Below are positions 1 to 8,683 of a stretch of 64,000 bases of DNA, in pieces. Position numbers and translations under genes: made by a program. The notes under the pieces are model-generated. The model was not told the origin of the DNA and ran no database searches. It saw only the letters and a list, made by a program, of their open reading frames with translations. The DNA is taken from the NCBI RefSeq assembly GCF_000257645.1, contig NZ_AJHJ01000004.1:62001-126000 (forward strand). The letters run 5' to 3'. This DNA comes from Serratia sp. M24T3. GTDB lineage: Bacteria; Pseudomonadota; Gammaproteobacteria; Enterobacterales; Enterobacteriaceae. Within the stretch, counting starts at the first letter, position 1; each line of letters opens with the position of its first letter.

Positions 1-731
1 ACGCCGCAGCCGGAAATAGTCATCGCCTTTAATCCGCTGGACATGGGATTTTCATAAATCGGTTTCAGCGGCAAAGGACGTATGGCGAACAGGGCGCTGA
101 GTGCGTGACCAAAGAATGAGCGATTTCCATAGCTAAGAAACGGCGTCGGCATGCCTTTTTCGGCAATCGGATACAGTGGTTTACCGTCGCTATCGGGCGC
201 GCAGACGGCAATCGCCAGTTCTTTGCCAAGTTCAATATAAGGAAAACGTTCAAGCTGTTTCATCAGAGCCACTGAATCATGGGTGTAAGTCAGCAGAAAG
301 TCGGTTTTGCCGTCCAGCAGCAGGGCAATGTTGCCAGCGAAAGAAGGGGGATGGTCGGAAAGCCGTATACAGCCGCACTGGTGGGTGGGATCAACCTTGT
401 TTATCCAGTCCGGAAAAAAGGTTTGCGCCAGCGTGTTCAGCGAGGCGAAATGCAAAATCGAACTTTTTTGCATGTGGCGTTCGCGCAATTCTCCGCGCAG
501 CTGAGTGAGTGAAAACACCATCTCCGAGGCGGTGGTGAGAAATTCCTGCCCCTCTGGCGTCAGTCGGATCGGATAAGTTTTACGGTCAAACAGCGGCACC
601 CCCAGCCATTCTTCAAGCTGTTTAATACGGCGGCTTAGCGCTGACTGAGTAATGTTGCGTTCCCCGGCTGCGCGAGTGAAGCTGTAACAGTGCGAAACGC
701 TCAAAAAATCTTCAAACCACTTTAGTTCCAT
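1..731 (-). CDS. LysR-type regulator, HypT-like subgroup (3' end beyond window)
   Basis: The frame is open from ATG at 731 (minus) down to base 1 without a stop, about 243 codons, so the C-terminus lies outside the window. The first 60 residues form a LysR winged helix-turn-helix (SFTRAAGERNITQSALSRRI, then QLEEWLGVPLFDRK). The middle part has an LysR substrate-binding look, with a CAPDSDGKPLYPIAEKG stretch. From memory the spacing of these blocks resembles E. coli HypT (YjiE), the hypochlorite-responsive regulator; that subgroup assignment is inference. The gene is divergent from dppA across 0.8 kb of non-coding DNA, so it could regulate either its own promoter or dpp. Confidence 0.8.
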   Translation of the reverse strand, partial: MELKWFEDFLSVSHCYSFTRAAGERNITQSALSRRIKQLEEWLGVPLFDRKTYPIRLTPEGQEFLTTASEMVFSLTQLRGELRERHMQKSSILHFASLNTLAQTFFPDWINKVDPTHQCGCIRLSDHPPSFAGNIALLLDGKTDFLLTYTHDSVALMKQLERFPYIELGKELAIAVCAPDSDGKPLYPIAEKGMPTPFLSYGNRSFFGHALSALFAIRPLPLKPIYENPMSSGLKAMTISGCG

Positions 732-958
732 ATAACAAACCCCTGGCTAGTTATGGCGAACATATCTACGGGAGAGATGAGACGTTTTAAGGCTCAATAA
801 GAAAAGGCGACGGCAGAAATTAGCTATTTTTAAGAAGGGATAAATAATGCAACAAACGCGCCACTGTATTAATAATCGGTAACATCCTCTTAAATTTACG
901 GTTCTGAGCATTTTATTCCGCTGTATAAAAAACAAACCTGCATCGTTACGGGCTTTTA

Positions 959-977
959 TTGCACCTCAACGGTGCAA
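959..977. promoter_or_regulatory. NtrC-like enhancer palindrome
   Basis: TTGCACC-TCAAC-GGTGCAA is a perfect palindrome with a five-base spacer. It matches the classic NtrC (NRI) half-site arrangement TGCACC-N5-GGTGCA. It lies about 570 bases before dppA, a usual distance for an enhancer. I could not find a clear sigma-54 promoter (GG-N10-GC) between it and dppA, so function is inferred from the motif only. Confidence 0.5.
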
Positions 978-1361
978 ATTACTTTTTCTAATGCGTAACG
1001 GTTTGTTTGATGAATAAAATAACCTCAATTCGGGCACCTCTTTAGAGGTAGCTTTCAGCACGATCAGCTGCCAATTACCCAAATTTAAAAAATAACCGTT
1101 CAGATAATCTCCTTTTGTCGCAGATTTTTTAGACTTTTTATTTGGCGTAATGTGCTGGTTATTTGGTGGTAATTAGTTGTATGTCCTGAGGTAATGGCTT
1201 ATGACTAAATATTAATCCTATAAATGTTAATTGGCTGTTTTTTTATGTTTGTTTGCTGTTACTCACAGTCTTTGTAAAAGCCTGTGCGTTATATTGACGA
1301 CGCCGGAGAGAGTTGCCAAATTGATGTGAACAGGATTGACCAGAAGATTCATCCGGTAATT

Positions 1362-1386
1362 ATTTGCACCCTTTTTTGGTGCAAAT
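1362..1386. repeat. Second TGCACC/GGTGCA inverted repeat
   Basis: ATTTGCACC and GGTGCAAAT form a perfect 9-bp inverted repeat around a T-rich 7-base loop. The half-sites are the same as in the palindrome at 959-977 but the spacing is two bases longer than the NtrC arrangement. In RNA it would be a stable hairpin in the dppA leader. It may be a weak NtrC site or a leader structure. Confidence 0.45.
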
Positions 1387-1460
1387 GTTTCCCCCCAAAG
1401 CTCTCTGGTGGCGTCGGTCACACGTCTGAAAATCACTTCTGCAGCTACCAGACAAACACT

Positions 1461-1490
1461 CTCACCCGTAAATAAAAAATAAAGGGTGAG
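1461..1490 (+). repeat. Hairpin in the dppA leader
   Basis: CTCACCC at 1461-1467 pairs with GGGTGAG at 1484-1490 over a 16-base A-rich loop. It lies 55 bases before the dppA start, within the likely untranslated leader. No T-run follows, so it is not a terminator; it may stabilise or fold the leader RNA. Confidence 0.4.
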
Positions 1491-1498
1491 GTGAGCTG

Positions 1499-1523
1499 AA
1501 ACACAACACACATCCACATCACC
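1499..1523 (+). promoter_or_regulatory. CA-rich putative GcvB target in dppA leader
   Basis: The stretch AAACACAACACACATCCACA and the next few bases contain almost only C and A and lie directly before the Shine-Dalgarno of dppA (GGAG at 1533-1536). In enteric bacteria the small RNA GcvB represses dppA through its GU-rich R1 segment pairing with such CA-rich leaders. The pairing here is inferred; gcvB itself is not in the window. Confidence 0.55.
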
Positions 1524-1544
1524 ATTATAGATGGAGCAAAAGCG

Positions 1545-3152
1545 ATGAGAATTTCCTTGGGAAAATCAGGCCTGCTGAAGTTCAGTATGGGTTTGATTGC
1601 GCTAACCGTGGCAGCCAGCGTTCAGGCAAAAACGTTAGTTTATTGTTCTGAAGGCTCGCCAGAAGGCTTTAACCCGCAGCTTTTCACTTCGGGTACGACT
1701 TATGACGCTAGCTCCGTACCAATTTATAACCGTCTGGTTGAATTCAAAACCGGGACAACCGAAATCGTTCCTGGTCTGGCCGAGAAGTGGGACGTCAGTG
1801 CCGATGGTAAAACTTATACTTTCCATCTTCGTTCCGGCGTGAAGTGGCAGTCGAGCAAAGATTTCAAACCAACGCGTGATTTCAACGCTGACGACGTACT
1901 GTTTTCGTTCAACCGTCAAAAAGATGCCTCTAACCCTTACCACAAGGTATCGGGCGGCAACTACGAATACTTCGACGGTATGGGCATGGGCGATCTGATC
2001 AGTAAAATCGTTAAAGTTGACGATCACACTGTCCAGTTCGTGTTGAACCATCCTGAATCACCATTCCTGGCCGATATGGCGATGGATTTCGCGTCGATCA
2101 TGTCATCTGAATATGCCGATGATGAAATGAAAGCCGGTACGCCAGAAAAAATCGACCTGAACCCAATCGGTACCGGTCCGTTCCAGATGATGCAGTACCA
2201 GAAAGACTCACGCATTCTGTACACCGCATTCAAAGGCTATTGGGGCGTGAAGCCTAAACTGGATCGCCTGATCTTCTCCATCACGCCTGACGCCTCCATC
2301 CGTTACGCTAAATTGCAGAAAAATGAGTGCCAGGTCATGGCCTATCCAAACCCTGCAGATTTGGCGGCAATGAGAAAAGACACCTCAATCAACCTGATGT
2401 CAGAACCCGGTCTGAACGTGGGTTATCTGTCGTTTAATACCCAGAAAAAACCGTTGGATGACGTGAAAGTTCGTCAGGCGCTGACCATGGCCGTGAACAA
2501 GAAAGCAATTATCGAAGCTGTTTATCAGGGCGCTGGCCAGGCGGCTAAAAACCTGATCCCACCAACAATGTGGGGCTATAACAACGACGTTAAAGATTAT
2601 CCGTATGACCCGGCGAAAGCGAAAGAACTGCTGAAAGAAGCGGGCCTGCCAAACGGTTTTACCACCGACCTGTGGGCGATGCCGGTTCAGCGTCCTTATA
2701 ACCCGAACGCGCGTCGTATGGCTGAGATGATTCAGGCTGACTGGGCGAAAATCGGTGTGAAAGCCAATATTGTTACCTACGAGTGGGGCGAATACCTCAA
2801 GCGTGCTAAAAACGGCGAACACCAGACTGTGATGATGGGCTGGACCGGCGATAATGGGGACCCGGATAACTTCTTCGCTACTCTGTTCAGCTGCCAGGCT
2901 GCCAAAGATGGTTCCAACTACTCAAGATGGTGTTACAAGCCGTTTGAAGACGTGATTCAGCCAGCCCGTGCTGAATCTGATCACGACAAACGTATTGCGC
3001 TCTACAAACAAGCTCAAGTGATCATGCATGACCAGGCTCCGGCTCTGATCATTGCCAACTCCACCGTTTACGAGCCAGTGCGTAAAGATGTGATCGGCTA
3101 TGTAGTCGATCCACTTGGCAAGCACCACTTCGAAAATGTCGATATTAAGTAA
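1545..3152 (+). CDS. dppA: Periplasmic dipeptide-binding protein DppA
   Basis: The product is the 535-residue solute-binding component of the dipeptide ABC importer; the E. coli protein is the same length. An N-terminal signal peptide (Lys-rich start, hydrophobic core, SVQA cleavage near residue 28) is followed by mature KTLVYCSEGSPEGFNPQLF, the typical DppA start. The rest is an SBP_bac_5 fold. It opens the dppABCDF operon, with a GGAG ribosome site 8 bases ahead. A hairpin lies between it and dppB, which probably keeps DppA more abundant than the membrane parts. It binds dipeptides and, in E. coli, also haem and takes part in peptide chemotaxis. Confidence 0.97.
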   Translation: MRISLGKSGLLKFSMGLIALTVAASVQAKTLVYCSEGSPEGFNPQLFTSGTTYDASSVPIYNRLVEFKTGTTEIVPGLAEKWDVSADGKTYTFHLRSGVKWQSSKDFKPTRDFNADDVLFSFNRQKDASNPYHKVSGGNYEYFDGMGMGDLISKIVKVDDHTVQFVLNHPESPFLADMAMDFASIMSSEYADDEMKAGTPEKIDLNPIGTGPFQMMQYQKDSRILYTAFKGYWGVKPKLDRLIFSITPDASIRYAKLQKNECQVMAYPNPADLAAMRKDTSINLMSEPGLNVGYLSFNTQKKPLDDVKVRQALTMAVNKKAIIEAVYQGAGQAAKNLIPPTMWGYNNDVKDYPYDPAKAKELLKEAGLPNGFTTDLWAMPVQRPYNPNARRMAEMIQADWAKIGVKANIVTYEWGEYLKRAKNGEHQTVMMGWTGDNGDPDNFFATLFSCQAAKDGSNYSRWCYKPFEDVIQPARAESDHDKRIALYKQAQVIMHDQAPALIIANSTVYEPVRKDVIGYVVDPLGKHHFENVDIK

Positions 3153-3208
3153 TTGATGTAGAAATGAATCAGGTCGTTGTTCGTTAAAGCAATGTGAGCT
3201 AACAATAA

Positions 3209-3234
3209 GCCCGGAGAGCTACGGTTCCCCGGGC
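3209..3234 (+). terminator. Intercistronic hairpin dppA-dppB
   Basis: GCCCGG (3209-3214) pairs with CCGGGC (3229-3234) and is followed by ATTTTA. It sits in the 105-base gap between dppA and dppB. It is likely a partial terminator or a 3' stabiliser of the dppA message, explaining higher DppA output; this is inference from position. Confidence 0.5.
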
Positions 3235-3257
3235 ATTTTATACAGAGAGTACGGGAT

Positions 3258-4277
3258 ATGCTGCAGTTCATACTCCGACGTTTGGGGTTAGTGATCCCAA
3301 CGTTTATCGGCATTACTTTGCTGACCTTTGCCTTCGTGCACCTGATCCCCGGCGACCCCGTAACGATTATGGCCGGTGAACGCGGTGTTTCTCCTGAGCG
3401 CCACGCTCAGCTAATGGCAGAAATGGGGCTCGACAAGCCTCTTTATCAACAATATTTCCATTATGTGGACGGTGTGCTGCACGGTGATCTGGGCATGTCG
3501 TTGAGCAGTCATACGCCGGTATGGCACGAATTCATTCCACGCTTTGAGGCGACACTGGAACTGGGGATCTGCGCGATGATTTTCGCGGTGATTGTCGGTA
3601 TCCCGGTGGGCGTGCTGGCGGCGGTAAAACGAGGATCGGTATTTGACCATACGGCGGTAGGGATTTCCCTGACCGGCTATTCGATGCCGATTTTCTGGTG
3701 GGGGATCATGCTGGTCATGCTGGTCTCGGTTCACTGGAATATCACGCCCGTTTCCGGGCGAATAAGCGATACCGTCTTCCTGGATGACAGTAAACCGCTG
3801 ACCGGTTTTGCGCTGATTGATACCCTGATCTGGGGCGAGCCGGGCGACTTCAAAGATGCGGTGATGCACATGATCCTGCCGGCGATTGTGCTCGGCACCA
3901 TCCCCTTGGCGGTGATTGTGCGTATGACGCGTTCTTCGATGCTTGAAGTTCTCGGCGAGGACTACATCCGCACTGCCCGCGCCAAAGGTGTGAGTCGCAT
4001 GCGAGTTATCGTGGTACACGCCCTGCGTAACGCCATGCTGCCGGTGGTCACAGTGATTGGTTTGCAGGTCGGTACGCTGCTTGGCGGCGCGATCCTGACT
4101 GAAACCATCTTCTCATGGCCGGGCGTCGGACGCTGGCTGATAGAGGCTTTGCAGCGCCGCGACTATCCGGTAGTGCAGGGCGGTGTATTGCTGGTCGCCA
4201 CGCTAATTATCCTGGTTAACCTGTTGGTGGACGTGCTGTACGGCATTGTTAACCCGCGTATTCGTCACAAGAAATAA
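3258..4277 (+). CDS. dppB: Dipeptide ABC transporter permease DppB
   Basis: The 339-residue protein begins MLQFILRRLGLVIPTFIGIT, the conserved first membrane segment of DppB/OppB permeases. It carries the BPD_transp_1 domain with the EAA loop (GEDYIRTARAKGVS near residue 235) that contacts the ATPases. About six membrane segments are visible. It pairs with DppC to form the inner-membrane channel for dipeptides. Length and sequence match E. coli DppB closely. It is separated from dppC by 10 bases, consistent with one transcript. Confidence 0.96.
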   Translation: MLQFILRRLGLVIPTFIGITLLTFAFVHLIPGDPVTIMAGERGVSPERHAQLMAEMGLDKPLYQQYFHYVDGVLHGDLGMSLSSHTPVWHEFIPRFEATLELGICAMIFAVIVGIPVGVLAAVKRGSVFDHTAVGISLTGYSMPIFWWGIMLVMLVSVHWNITPVSGRISDTVFLDDSKPLTGFALIDTLIWGEPGDFKDAVMHMILPAIVLGTIPLAVIVRMTRSSMLEVLGEDYIRTARAKGVSRMRVIVVHALRNAMLPVVTVIGLQVGTLLGGAILTETIFSWPGVGRWLIEALQRRDYPVVQGGVLLVATLIILVNLLVDVLYGIVNPRIRHKK

Positions 4278-4287
4278 GAGGCGCACA

Positions 4288-5202
4288 ATGACTCAAGTTA
4301 CTGAACCTGTCGCCGGAGTACTGGTTACGGGCGCACCGACGCCCATGCCGCCAATGCGTGAGTTTTGGCACTACTTCAAGCGAAACAAAGGGGCCGTTAC
4401 CGGTCTGGTTTACATCATCATCATGCTGGTATTGGCTATCGGCGCAAATGTGCTGGCTCCTCATGGCCCGGCTGAACAGTTCCGCGATGCGCTACTGAAA
4501 CCGCCGGTCTGGATGGATGGCGGCAGCTGGAAATTCCTGTTGGGCACCGATGACGTTGGCCGCGATATCCTGACTCGCCTGATGTACGGCGCGCGTCTTT
4601 CGCTGCTGGTCGGCTGTCTGGTGGTGGTTCTTTCGCTGATTTTTGGCGTGATCTTTGGCCTGTTCGCGGGTTATTACGGCGGCGTGGTCGATGCAATCAT
4701 CATGCGCGTAGTTGATATCATGCTGGCACTGCCGAGCCTGCTGCTGGCTCTGGTGCTGGTGGCAATTTTTGGCCCATCGATTGTCAATGCGTCGCTGGCG
4801 CTGACCTTTGTCGCCTTGCCGCACTATGTTCGTTTAACTCGCGCTGCGGTGCTGGTTGAGGTCAATCGCGATTACGTGACTGCCTCCCGCGTGGCCGGGG
4901 CGAGTGCAACGCGTCAGATGTTTGTGAACATTTTGCCCAATTGTCTGGCTCCGCTGATCGTGCAGGCCTCGCTCGGCTTCTCCAACGCCATCCTCGACAT
5001 GGCGGCTCTCGGCTTCCTGGGCATGGGCGCACAGCCGCCAACGCCCGAGTGGGGCACAATGCTTTCCGATGTGTTGCAGTTCGCGCAAAGCGCCTGGTGG
5101 GTCGTGACCTTCCCTGGCGTGGTCATTCTGCTGACGGTATTGGCATTTAACCTGATGGGAGATGGCTTGCGTGATGCCCTCGACCCGAAACTCAAGCAGT
5201 AA
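4288..5202 (+). CDS. dppC: Dipeptide ABC transporter permease DppC
   Basis: The product has 304 residues when started at ATG 4288, after AAGAGGCGCACA; an earlier in-frame start inside dppB is unlikely. It has the N-terminal OppC_N segment ([20 protein letters not shown]), then a BPD_transp_1 domain with the EAA-type motif ([15 protein letters not shown]). About six membrane helices are seen. It forms the second half of the dipeptide channel with DppB. E. coli DppC has about 300 residues. The stop lies 10 bases before dppD. Confidence 0.96.
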   Translation: MTQVTEPVAGVLVTGAPTPMPPMREFWHYFKRNKGAVTGLVYIIIMLVLAIGANVLAPHGPAEQFRDALLKPPVWMDGGSWKFLLGTDDVGRDILTRLMYGARLSLLVGCLVVVLSLIFGVIFGLFAGYYGGVVDAIIMRVVDIMLALPSLLLALVLVAIFGPSIVNASLALTFVALPHYVRLTRAAVLVEVNRDYVTASRVAGASATRQMFVNILPNCLAPLIVQASLGFSNAILDMAALGFLGMGAQPPTPEWGTMLSDVLQFAQSAWWVVTFPGVVILLTVLAFNLMGDGLRDALDPKLKQ

Positions 5203-5212
5203 GGGGCGAGAG

Positions 5213-6235
5213 ATGGAAGCGACAATAATTCAAGATGTACCAGTGGGCAAAACGCTGCTCACCGTAAATAAGCTGTCGGTACACTTTGGCGATCAGGGCA
5301 CACCTTTTCGCGCCGTGGACCGCATCAGTTATACCGTCAAACAGGGGGAAGTGGTCGGTATCGTGGGCGAATCTGGCTCAGGTAAGTCCGTCAGCTCGCT
5401 GGCATTGATGGGCTTAATCGATTTCCCCGGCAAGGTGATGGCCGATACCCTGGAGTTTGGTGGTCAAAATTTACAGGGCATCAGCGAGAAGCAGCGTCGG
5501 CAAATCGTCGGTTCTGAAGTGGCGATGATTTTTCAGGACCCGATGACCAGCCTAAACCCTTGCTACACCGTGGGTTTCCAGATCATGGAAGCTATCAAGG
5601 TGCATCAGGGCGGCAACAAAAAGACGCGTCGTCAGCGCACTATCGATCTGCTTAATCTGGTCGGTATTCCTGACCCGGCGTCACGTCTCGATGTTTATCC
5701 GCACCAACTTTCCGGTGGGATGAGCCAGCGCGTGATGATAGCGATGGCGATTGCCTGTCGGCCCAAACTGTTGATTGCCGATGAGCCAACCACCGCTCTC
5801 GATGTCACTATTCAGGCGCAAATTATCGAGCTGTTGCTGGAACTGCAACAGAAAGAAAATATGGCGCTGATGCTAATCACCCATGATTTGGCGCTGGTCG
5901 CCGAAGCGGCGCATCACATTATCGTCATGTACGCCGGGCAAGTGGTAGAGACCGGTCCTGCAGCCGAGATTTTCCGCGCGCCTCGTCATCCTTATACCCA
6001 GGCGCTGCTGCGTTCGCTGCCGGAGTTTTCCACCGACAAGGCGCGCTTGCAGTCTCTGCCAGGCGTGGTGCCGGGCAAATATGACCGTCCAAATGGCTGT
6101 TTGTTGAACCCGCGCTGCCCTTACGCCAACGATCGCTGCCGTAAAGAGGAGCCTGCTTTGCAAGGCGAACCGGGCCGCCAGTCCAAATGTCATTATCCGC
6201 TGGATGATGCCGGGAGACCAACCTATGAGTCTTAA
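5213..6235 (+). CDS. dppD: Dipeptide transporter ATP-binding protein DppD
   Basis: This 340-residue ABC ATPase starts at ATG 5213 after a GGGGCGAGAG ribosome site. Walker A (GESGSGKS near residue 56), the signature LSGGMSQR and Walker B ([12 protein letters not shown]) are present. The C-terminal oligopeptide/dipeptide extension with the cysteine-rich [11 protein letters not shown] segment, which is typical of DppD/OppD, is complete. It powers dipeptide import with DppF. It is about 13 residues longer at the N-terminus than E. coli DppD. Its end overlaps dppF by 11 bases, indicating translational coupling. Confidence 0.95.
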   Translation: MEATIIQDVPVGKTLLTVNKLSVHFGDQGTPFRAVDRISYTVKQGEVVGIVGESGSGKSVSSLALMGLIDFPGKVMADTLEFGGQNLQGISEKQRRQIVGSEVAMIFQDPMTSLNPCYTVGFQIMEAIKVHQGGNKKTRRQRTIDLLNLVGIPDPASRLDVYPHQLSGGMSQRVMIAMAIACRPKLLIADEPTTALDVTIQAQIIELLLELQQKENMALMLITHDLALVAEAAHHIIVMYAGQVVETGPAAEIFRAPRHPYTQALLRSLPEFSTDKARLQSLPGVVPGKYDRPNGCLLNPRCPYANDRCRKEEPALQGEPGRQSKCHYPLDDAGRPTYES

Positions 6236-7241
6236 TCACACCACCGGAAAGCAGCCGCTGCTGAAGGCTATCGATCTGAAAAAACACTATGCGGTTAAAG
6301 GCGGGATGTTTAAGCCTGAGCGCACAGTAAAGGCTCTGGACGGCGTCTCTTTCGAACTTGAACGCGGCAAGACTCTGGCCGTAGTGGGAGAATCAGGCTG
6401 TGGTAAATCCACGCTGGGCCGGCTATTGACCATGATTGAAGTGCCGACCCACGGCGAACTTTATTATCAGGGGCAGGACCTGCTCAAGCCAGACGTCACC
6501 GCTGAAAAGCTGCGTCGCCAGAAAATCCAGATCGTGTTCCAGAACCCTTACGGTTCATTGAATCCGCGTAAGAAAGTCGGGCAGATTCTGGAAGAGCCGC
6601 TGCTGATTAATACCAAATTGAGCAGTGCTGAACGCCGCGAAAAAGCTCTGGCTATGATGGCAAAAGTAGGTCTGAAAACTGAGCATTACGACCGTTATCC
6701 GCACATGTTTTCTGGTGGGCAGCGTCAACGTATTGCTATCGCTCGTGGCCTGATGCTGGACCCGGACGTCGTGATCGCCGATGAACCCGTGTCGGCGCTG
6801 GACGTTTCCGTTCGTGCGCAGGTATTAAACTTGATGATGGACCTACAGCAGGATCTCGGGCTGTCGTACGTATTTATTTCGCACGATCTTTCAGTGGTTG
6901 AGCACATCGCCGATGAAGTGATGGTGATGTATCTCGGGCGTTGCGTGGAAAAGGGCTCGAAAGAGGCGGTATTCAGTAATCCGCGTCATCCTTATACTCA
7001 GGCTCTGCTATCGGCAACGCCGCGACTGAATCCTGACGACCGCCGTGAGCGCATCAAGCTTACTGGCGAATTGCCAAGCCCACTGAATCCGCCGGCCGGC
7101 TGCGCGTTTAACGCCCGCTGTCGTCGTGCTTTCAGCACTTGTACGCAGGTTCAGCCACAGTTGAAGCAGTACGGTGATCAGCTGGTGGCCTGCTTTGCCG
7201 TCGATCAGGACGAGCAGGAAAATACCGGTACTCACGGATAA
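6225..7241 (+). CDS. dppF: Dipeptide transporter ATP-binding protein DppF
   Basis: The 338-residue ATPase partner of DppD starts at ATG 6225 ([20 protein letters not shown]), inside the end of dppD. Walker A (GESGCGKS), signature FSGGQRQR and Walker B ([12 protein letters not shown]) are intact. The C-terminus has the family's second cysteine-bearing block ([14 protein letters not shown]). It completes the operon; an inverted repeat just after the stop probably ends transcription. Sequence is close to E. coli DppF along its length. Confidence 0.95.
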   Translation: MSLNHTTGKQPLLKAIDLKKHYAVKGGMFKPERTVKALDGVSFELERGKTLAVVGESGCGKSTLGRLLTMIEVPTHGELYYQGQDLLKPDVTAEKLRRQKIQIVFQNPYGSLNPRKKVGQILEEPLLINTKLSSAERREKALAMMAKVGLKTEHYDRYPHMFSGGQRQRIAIARGLMLDPDVVIADEPVSALDVSVRAQVLNLMMDLQQDLGLSYVFISHDLSVVEHIADEVMVMYLGRCVEKGSKEAVFSNPRHPYTQALLSATPRLNPDDRRERIKLTGELPSPLNPPAGCAFNARCRRAFSTCTQVQPQLKQYGDQLVACFAVDQDEQENTGTHG

Positions 7242-7258
7242 TTCAGACTGTTCCCTCT

Positions 7259-7282
7259 CGCCGGTCGGGTCTCTGACCGGCG
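7259..7282 (+). terminator. Hairpin after dppF
   Basis: CGCCGGTC (7259-7266) and GACCGGCG (7275-7282) form a perfect 8-bp stem with an 8-base loop, 17 bases after the dppF stop. There is no strong T-run, so it may be a Rho-dependent end or a 3' stabiliser of the dpp message. Confidence 0.55.
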
Positions 7283-7436
7283 AACTTCTAGTCAGACTCC
7301 TCGATTAATCTTTGTATTTATTGGAAATACTCCACCTATACTGCTGCGCATTTTCGCAAAACAGCGTTACTGCACCAGTGCCTGCTAGCTGCTATCATGC
7401 TTTTCGTGAGCTTTTGGGGATAATTAGTGGAGAAAT

Positions 7437-8222
7437 ATGTTGCGGGTAAGGCGTTCATTAACGATTAAACAGATGGCAGCAGTGTCCGGCGTGGCTCTGG
7501 TGACAATCTGCTTTTTTATCGCCATCCAGCTGTTTCACTTTGTTGAACAGCGGAGGGAGGACTACGCCCAACAGCTGGAAAATATTGCCCATTCTGTTGT
7601 CAGGCCGTTAGCTCAGTCGGTGGTTGATGCTAATTTCCAGGAAACCCAGCACATTCTCAATACGCTACGACCGGTTGGGATCCTCAATCGTGCCAATGTC
7701 GTGCTGCCAAGTCAGATTTCCGCGCTGAGCACCCATTTCCCCGAAGGGCGTTCAGTACCGGAATGGGTGATGAAAAGCTTTGATCTGCCTATCAAAGTCA
7801 CCGTTCCGCTTTATTCTCCGGCGGCGACTTCCGAAACGGCAAAACCGCTGGCTTATCTGGTTTTGCAGGCCGATCCTTATCGTATGTTCCAGTTTTTCGT
7901 CAGTACGCTTTCCACCATGGTGACGACGTATTTACTGCTGGCATTGATCCTGTCAATTGCGATTAGCTGGTGTATTAACCGTTTGATTATTCACCCTTTA
8001 CGCGCTATTGCTCGTGAACTGGAAGCCCTACCTGAAAGCAGCGTGCATTATCATCAGCTCGCCGAACGACCTCGCCACAATGACGACGAGCTGGGCCTGC
8101 TAATCCGCAGTTATAATCGCAATCAGCAGCTGCTGGATAAAGCCCTTAAAGCTTTGCAGGAAAAGCACGATCGCACTGATTCTGACACTGCACTCGCTGA
8201 ACCTTCAGAAACAGAGCAGTAA
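7437..8222 (+). CDS. HmsP/YhjK (PdeK)-like sensor lacking GGDEF and EAL domains
   Basis: The 261-residue protein starts MLRVRRSLTIKQMAAVSG, like the N-terminus of HmsP/YhjK, the c-di-GMP phosphodiesterase encoded at this place (between dpp/bcs and dctA) in E. coli and Yersinia. It keeps two membrane segments (about 10-30 and 155-180), a periplasmic sensor region between them and a HAMP-like linker (INRLIIHPLRAIARELEALP to DDELGLLIRSYNRNQQLL). It then stops after a polar tail. The roughly 400 residues of GGDEF and EAL seen in the family are absent, and the 461 bases before dctA are too few to hold a remnant. It cannot itself make or degrade c-di-GMP; it might act as a stand-alone sensor or be decayed. 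Confidence 0.8.
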   Translation: MLRVRRSLTIKQMAAVSGVALVTICFFIAIQLFHFVEQRREDYAQQLENIAHSVVRPLAQSVVDANFQETQHILNTLRPVGILNRANVVLPSQISALSTHFPEGRSVPEWVMKSFDLPIKVTVPLYSPAATSETAKPLAYLVLQADPYRMFQFFVSTLSTMVTTYLLLALILSIAISWCINRLIIHPLRAIARELEALPESSVHYHQLAERPRHNDDELGLLIRSYNRNQQLLDKALKALQEKHDRTDSDTALAEPSETEQ

Positions 8223-8683
8223 TGTTCTGATCATACTGTCCGAATTGAGAATCCTATAAAAGCTGAAGTTGCTGAACTCAGGCCAGAGGCGGATGTTTAT
8301 TGTTCAATAACGTTAATTCTGGACAATAAAATGTAATTTCAGCCGCCAAAACAGCGGGGAATTTTGCAACAAAATTTCTCCTCGTTGAAACACAAATTCA
8401 TAACCCCTCAAACACCCCGCAAAGCCGCTTGATTACTGGCTTCAATTAATATTAATATTTATTTAATTTTTTAGCTGAATCCTTTCAGTTCACCTTTTCT
8501 AACAACAATGATTGCCAAACGAAACAATTTATTTCCATCCTGTTATGTCGGTGTTATTTTCCGGCTGTCGCTATGCGCTCGACTGCTGTATATGTATGGC
8601 GATGTACCCTCCGTCTTTCGGGACGTTTCGTTCCAGCGTCTTGAAATCTTTGGGGATACTTTCACTACAGGATGGCCGTATAA
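8223..8683 (+). other. Intergenic region before dctA
   Basis: No gene is supported in these 461 bases. The first half is AT-rich, the second holds the likely dctA promoter and leader. I saw no recognisable remains of GGDEF or EAL coding sequence in any frame and no strong terminator after the preceding gene. Confidence 0.6.

Larger units (their letters stand above)
732..1544. other. Long intergenic regulatory region before dppA
   Basis: There is no convincing gene in these 813 bases; the short open frames lack ribosome binding sites and family resemblance. The stretch is AT-rich and carries several inverted repeats: TTGCACC/GGTGCAA at 959-977, a related one at 1362-1386, a CTCACCC/GGGTGAG hairpin at 1461-1490, and a CA-rich run just before dppA. 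Such length and density of symmetric elements suggests several regulators of dipeptide uptake, plus the promoter of the divergent LysR gene. Confidence 0.7.

Noticed and set aside
1000-1500. Sigma-54 promoter to go with the NtrC-like palindromes
   Set aside because: The GG and GC pairs found by eye (for example around 1144 and 1303) have eight, not ten, bases between them.
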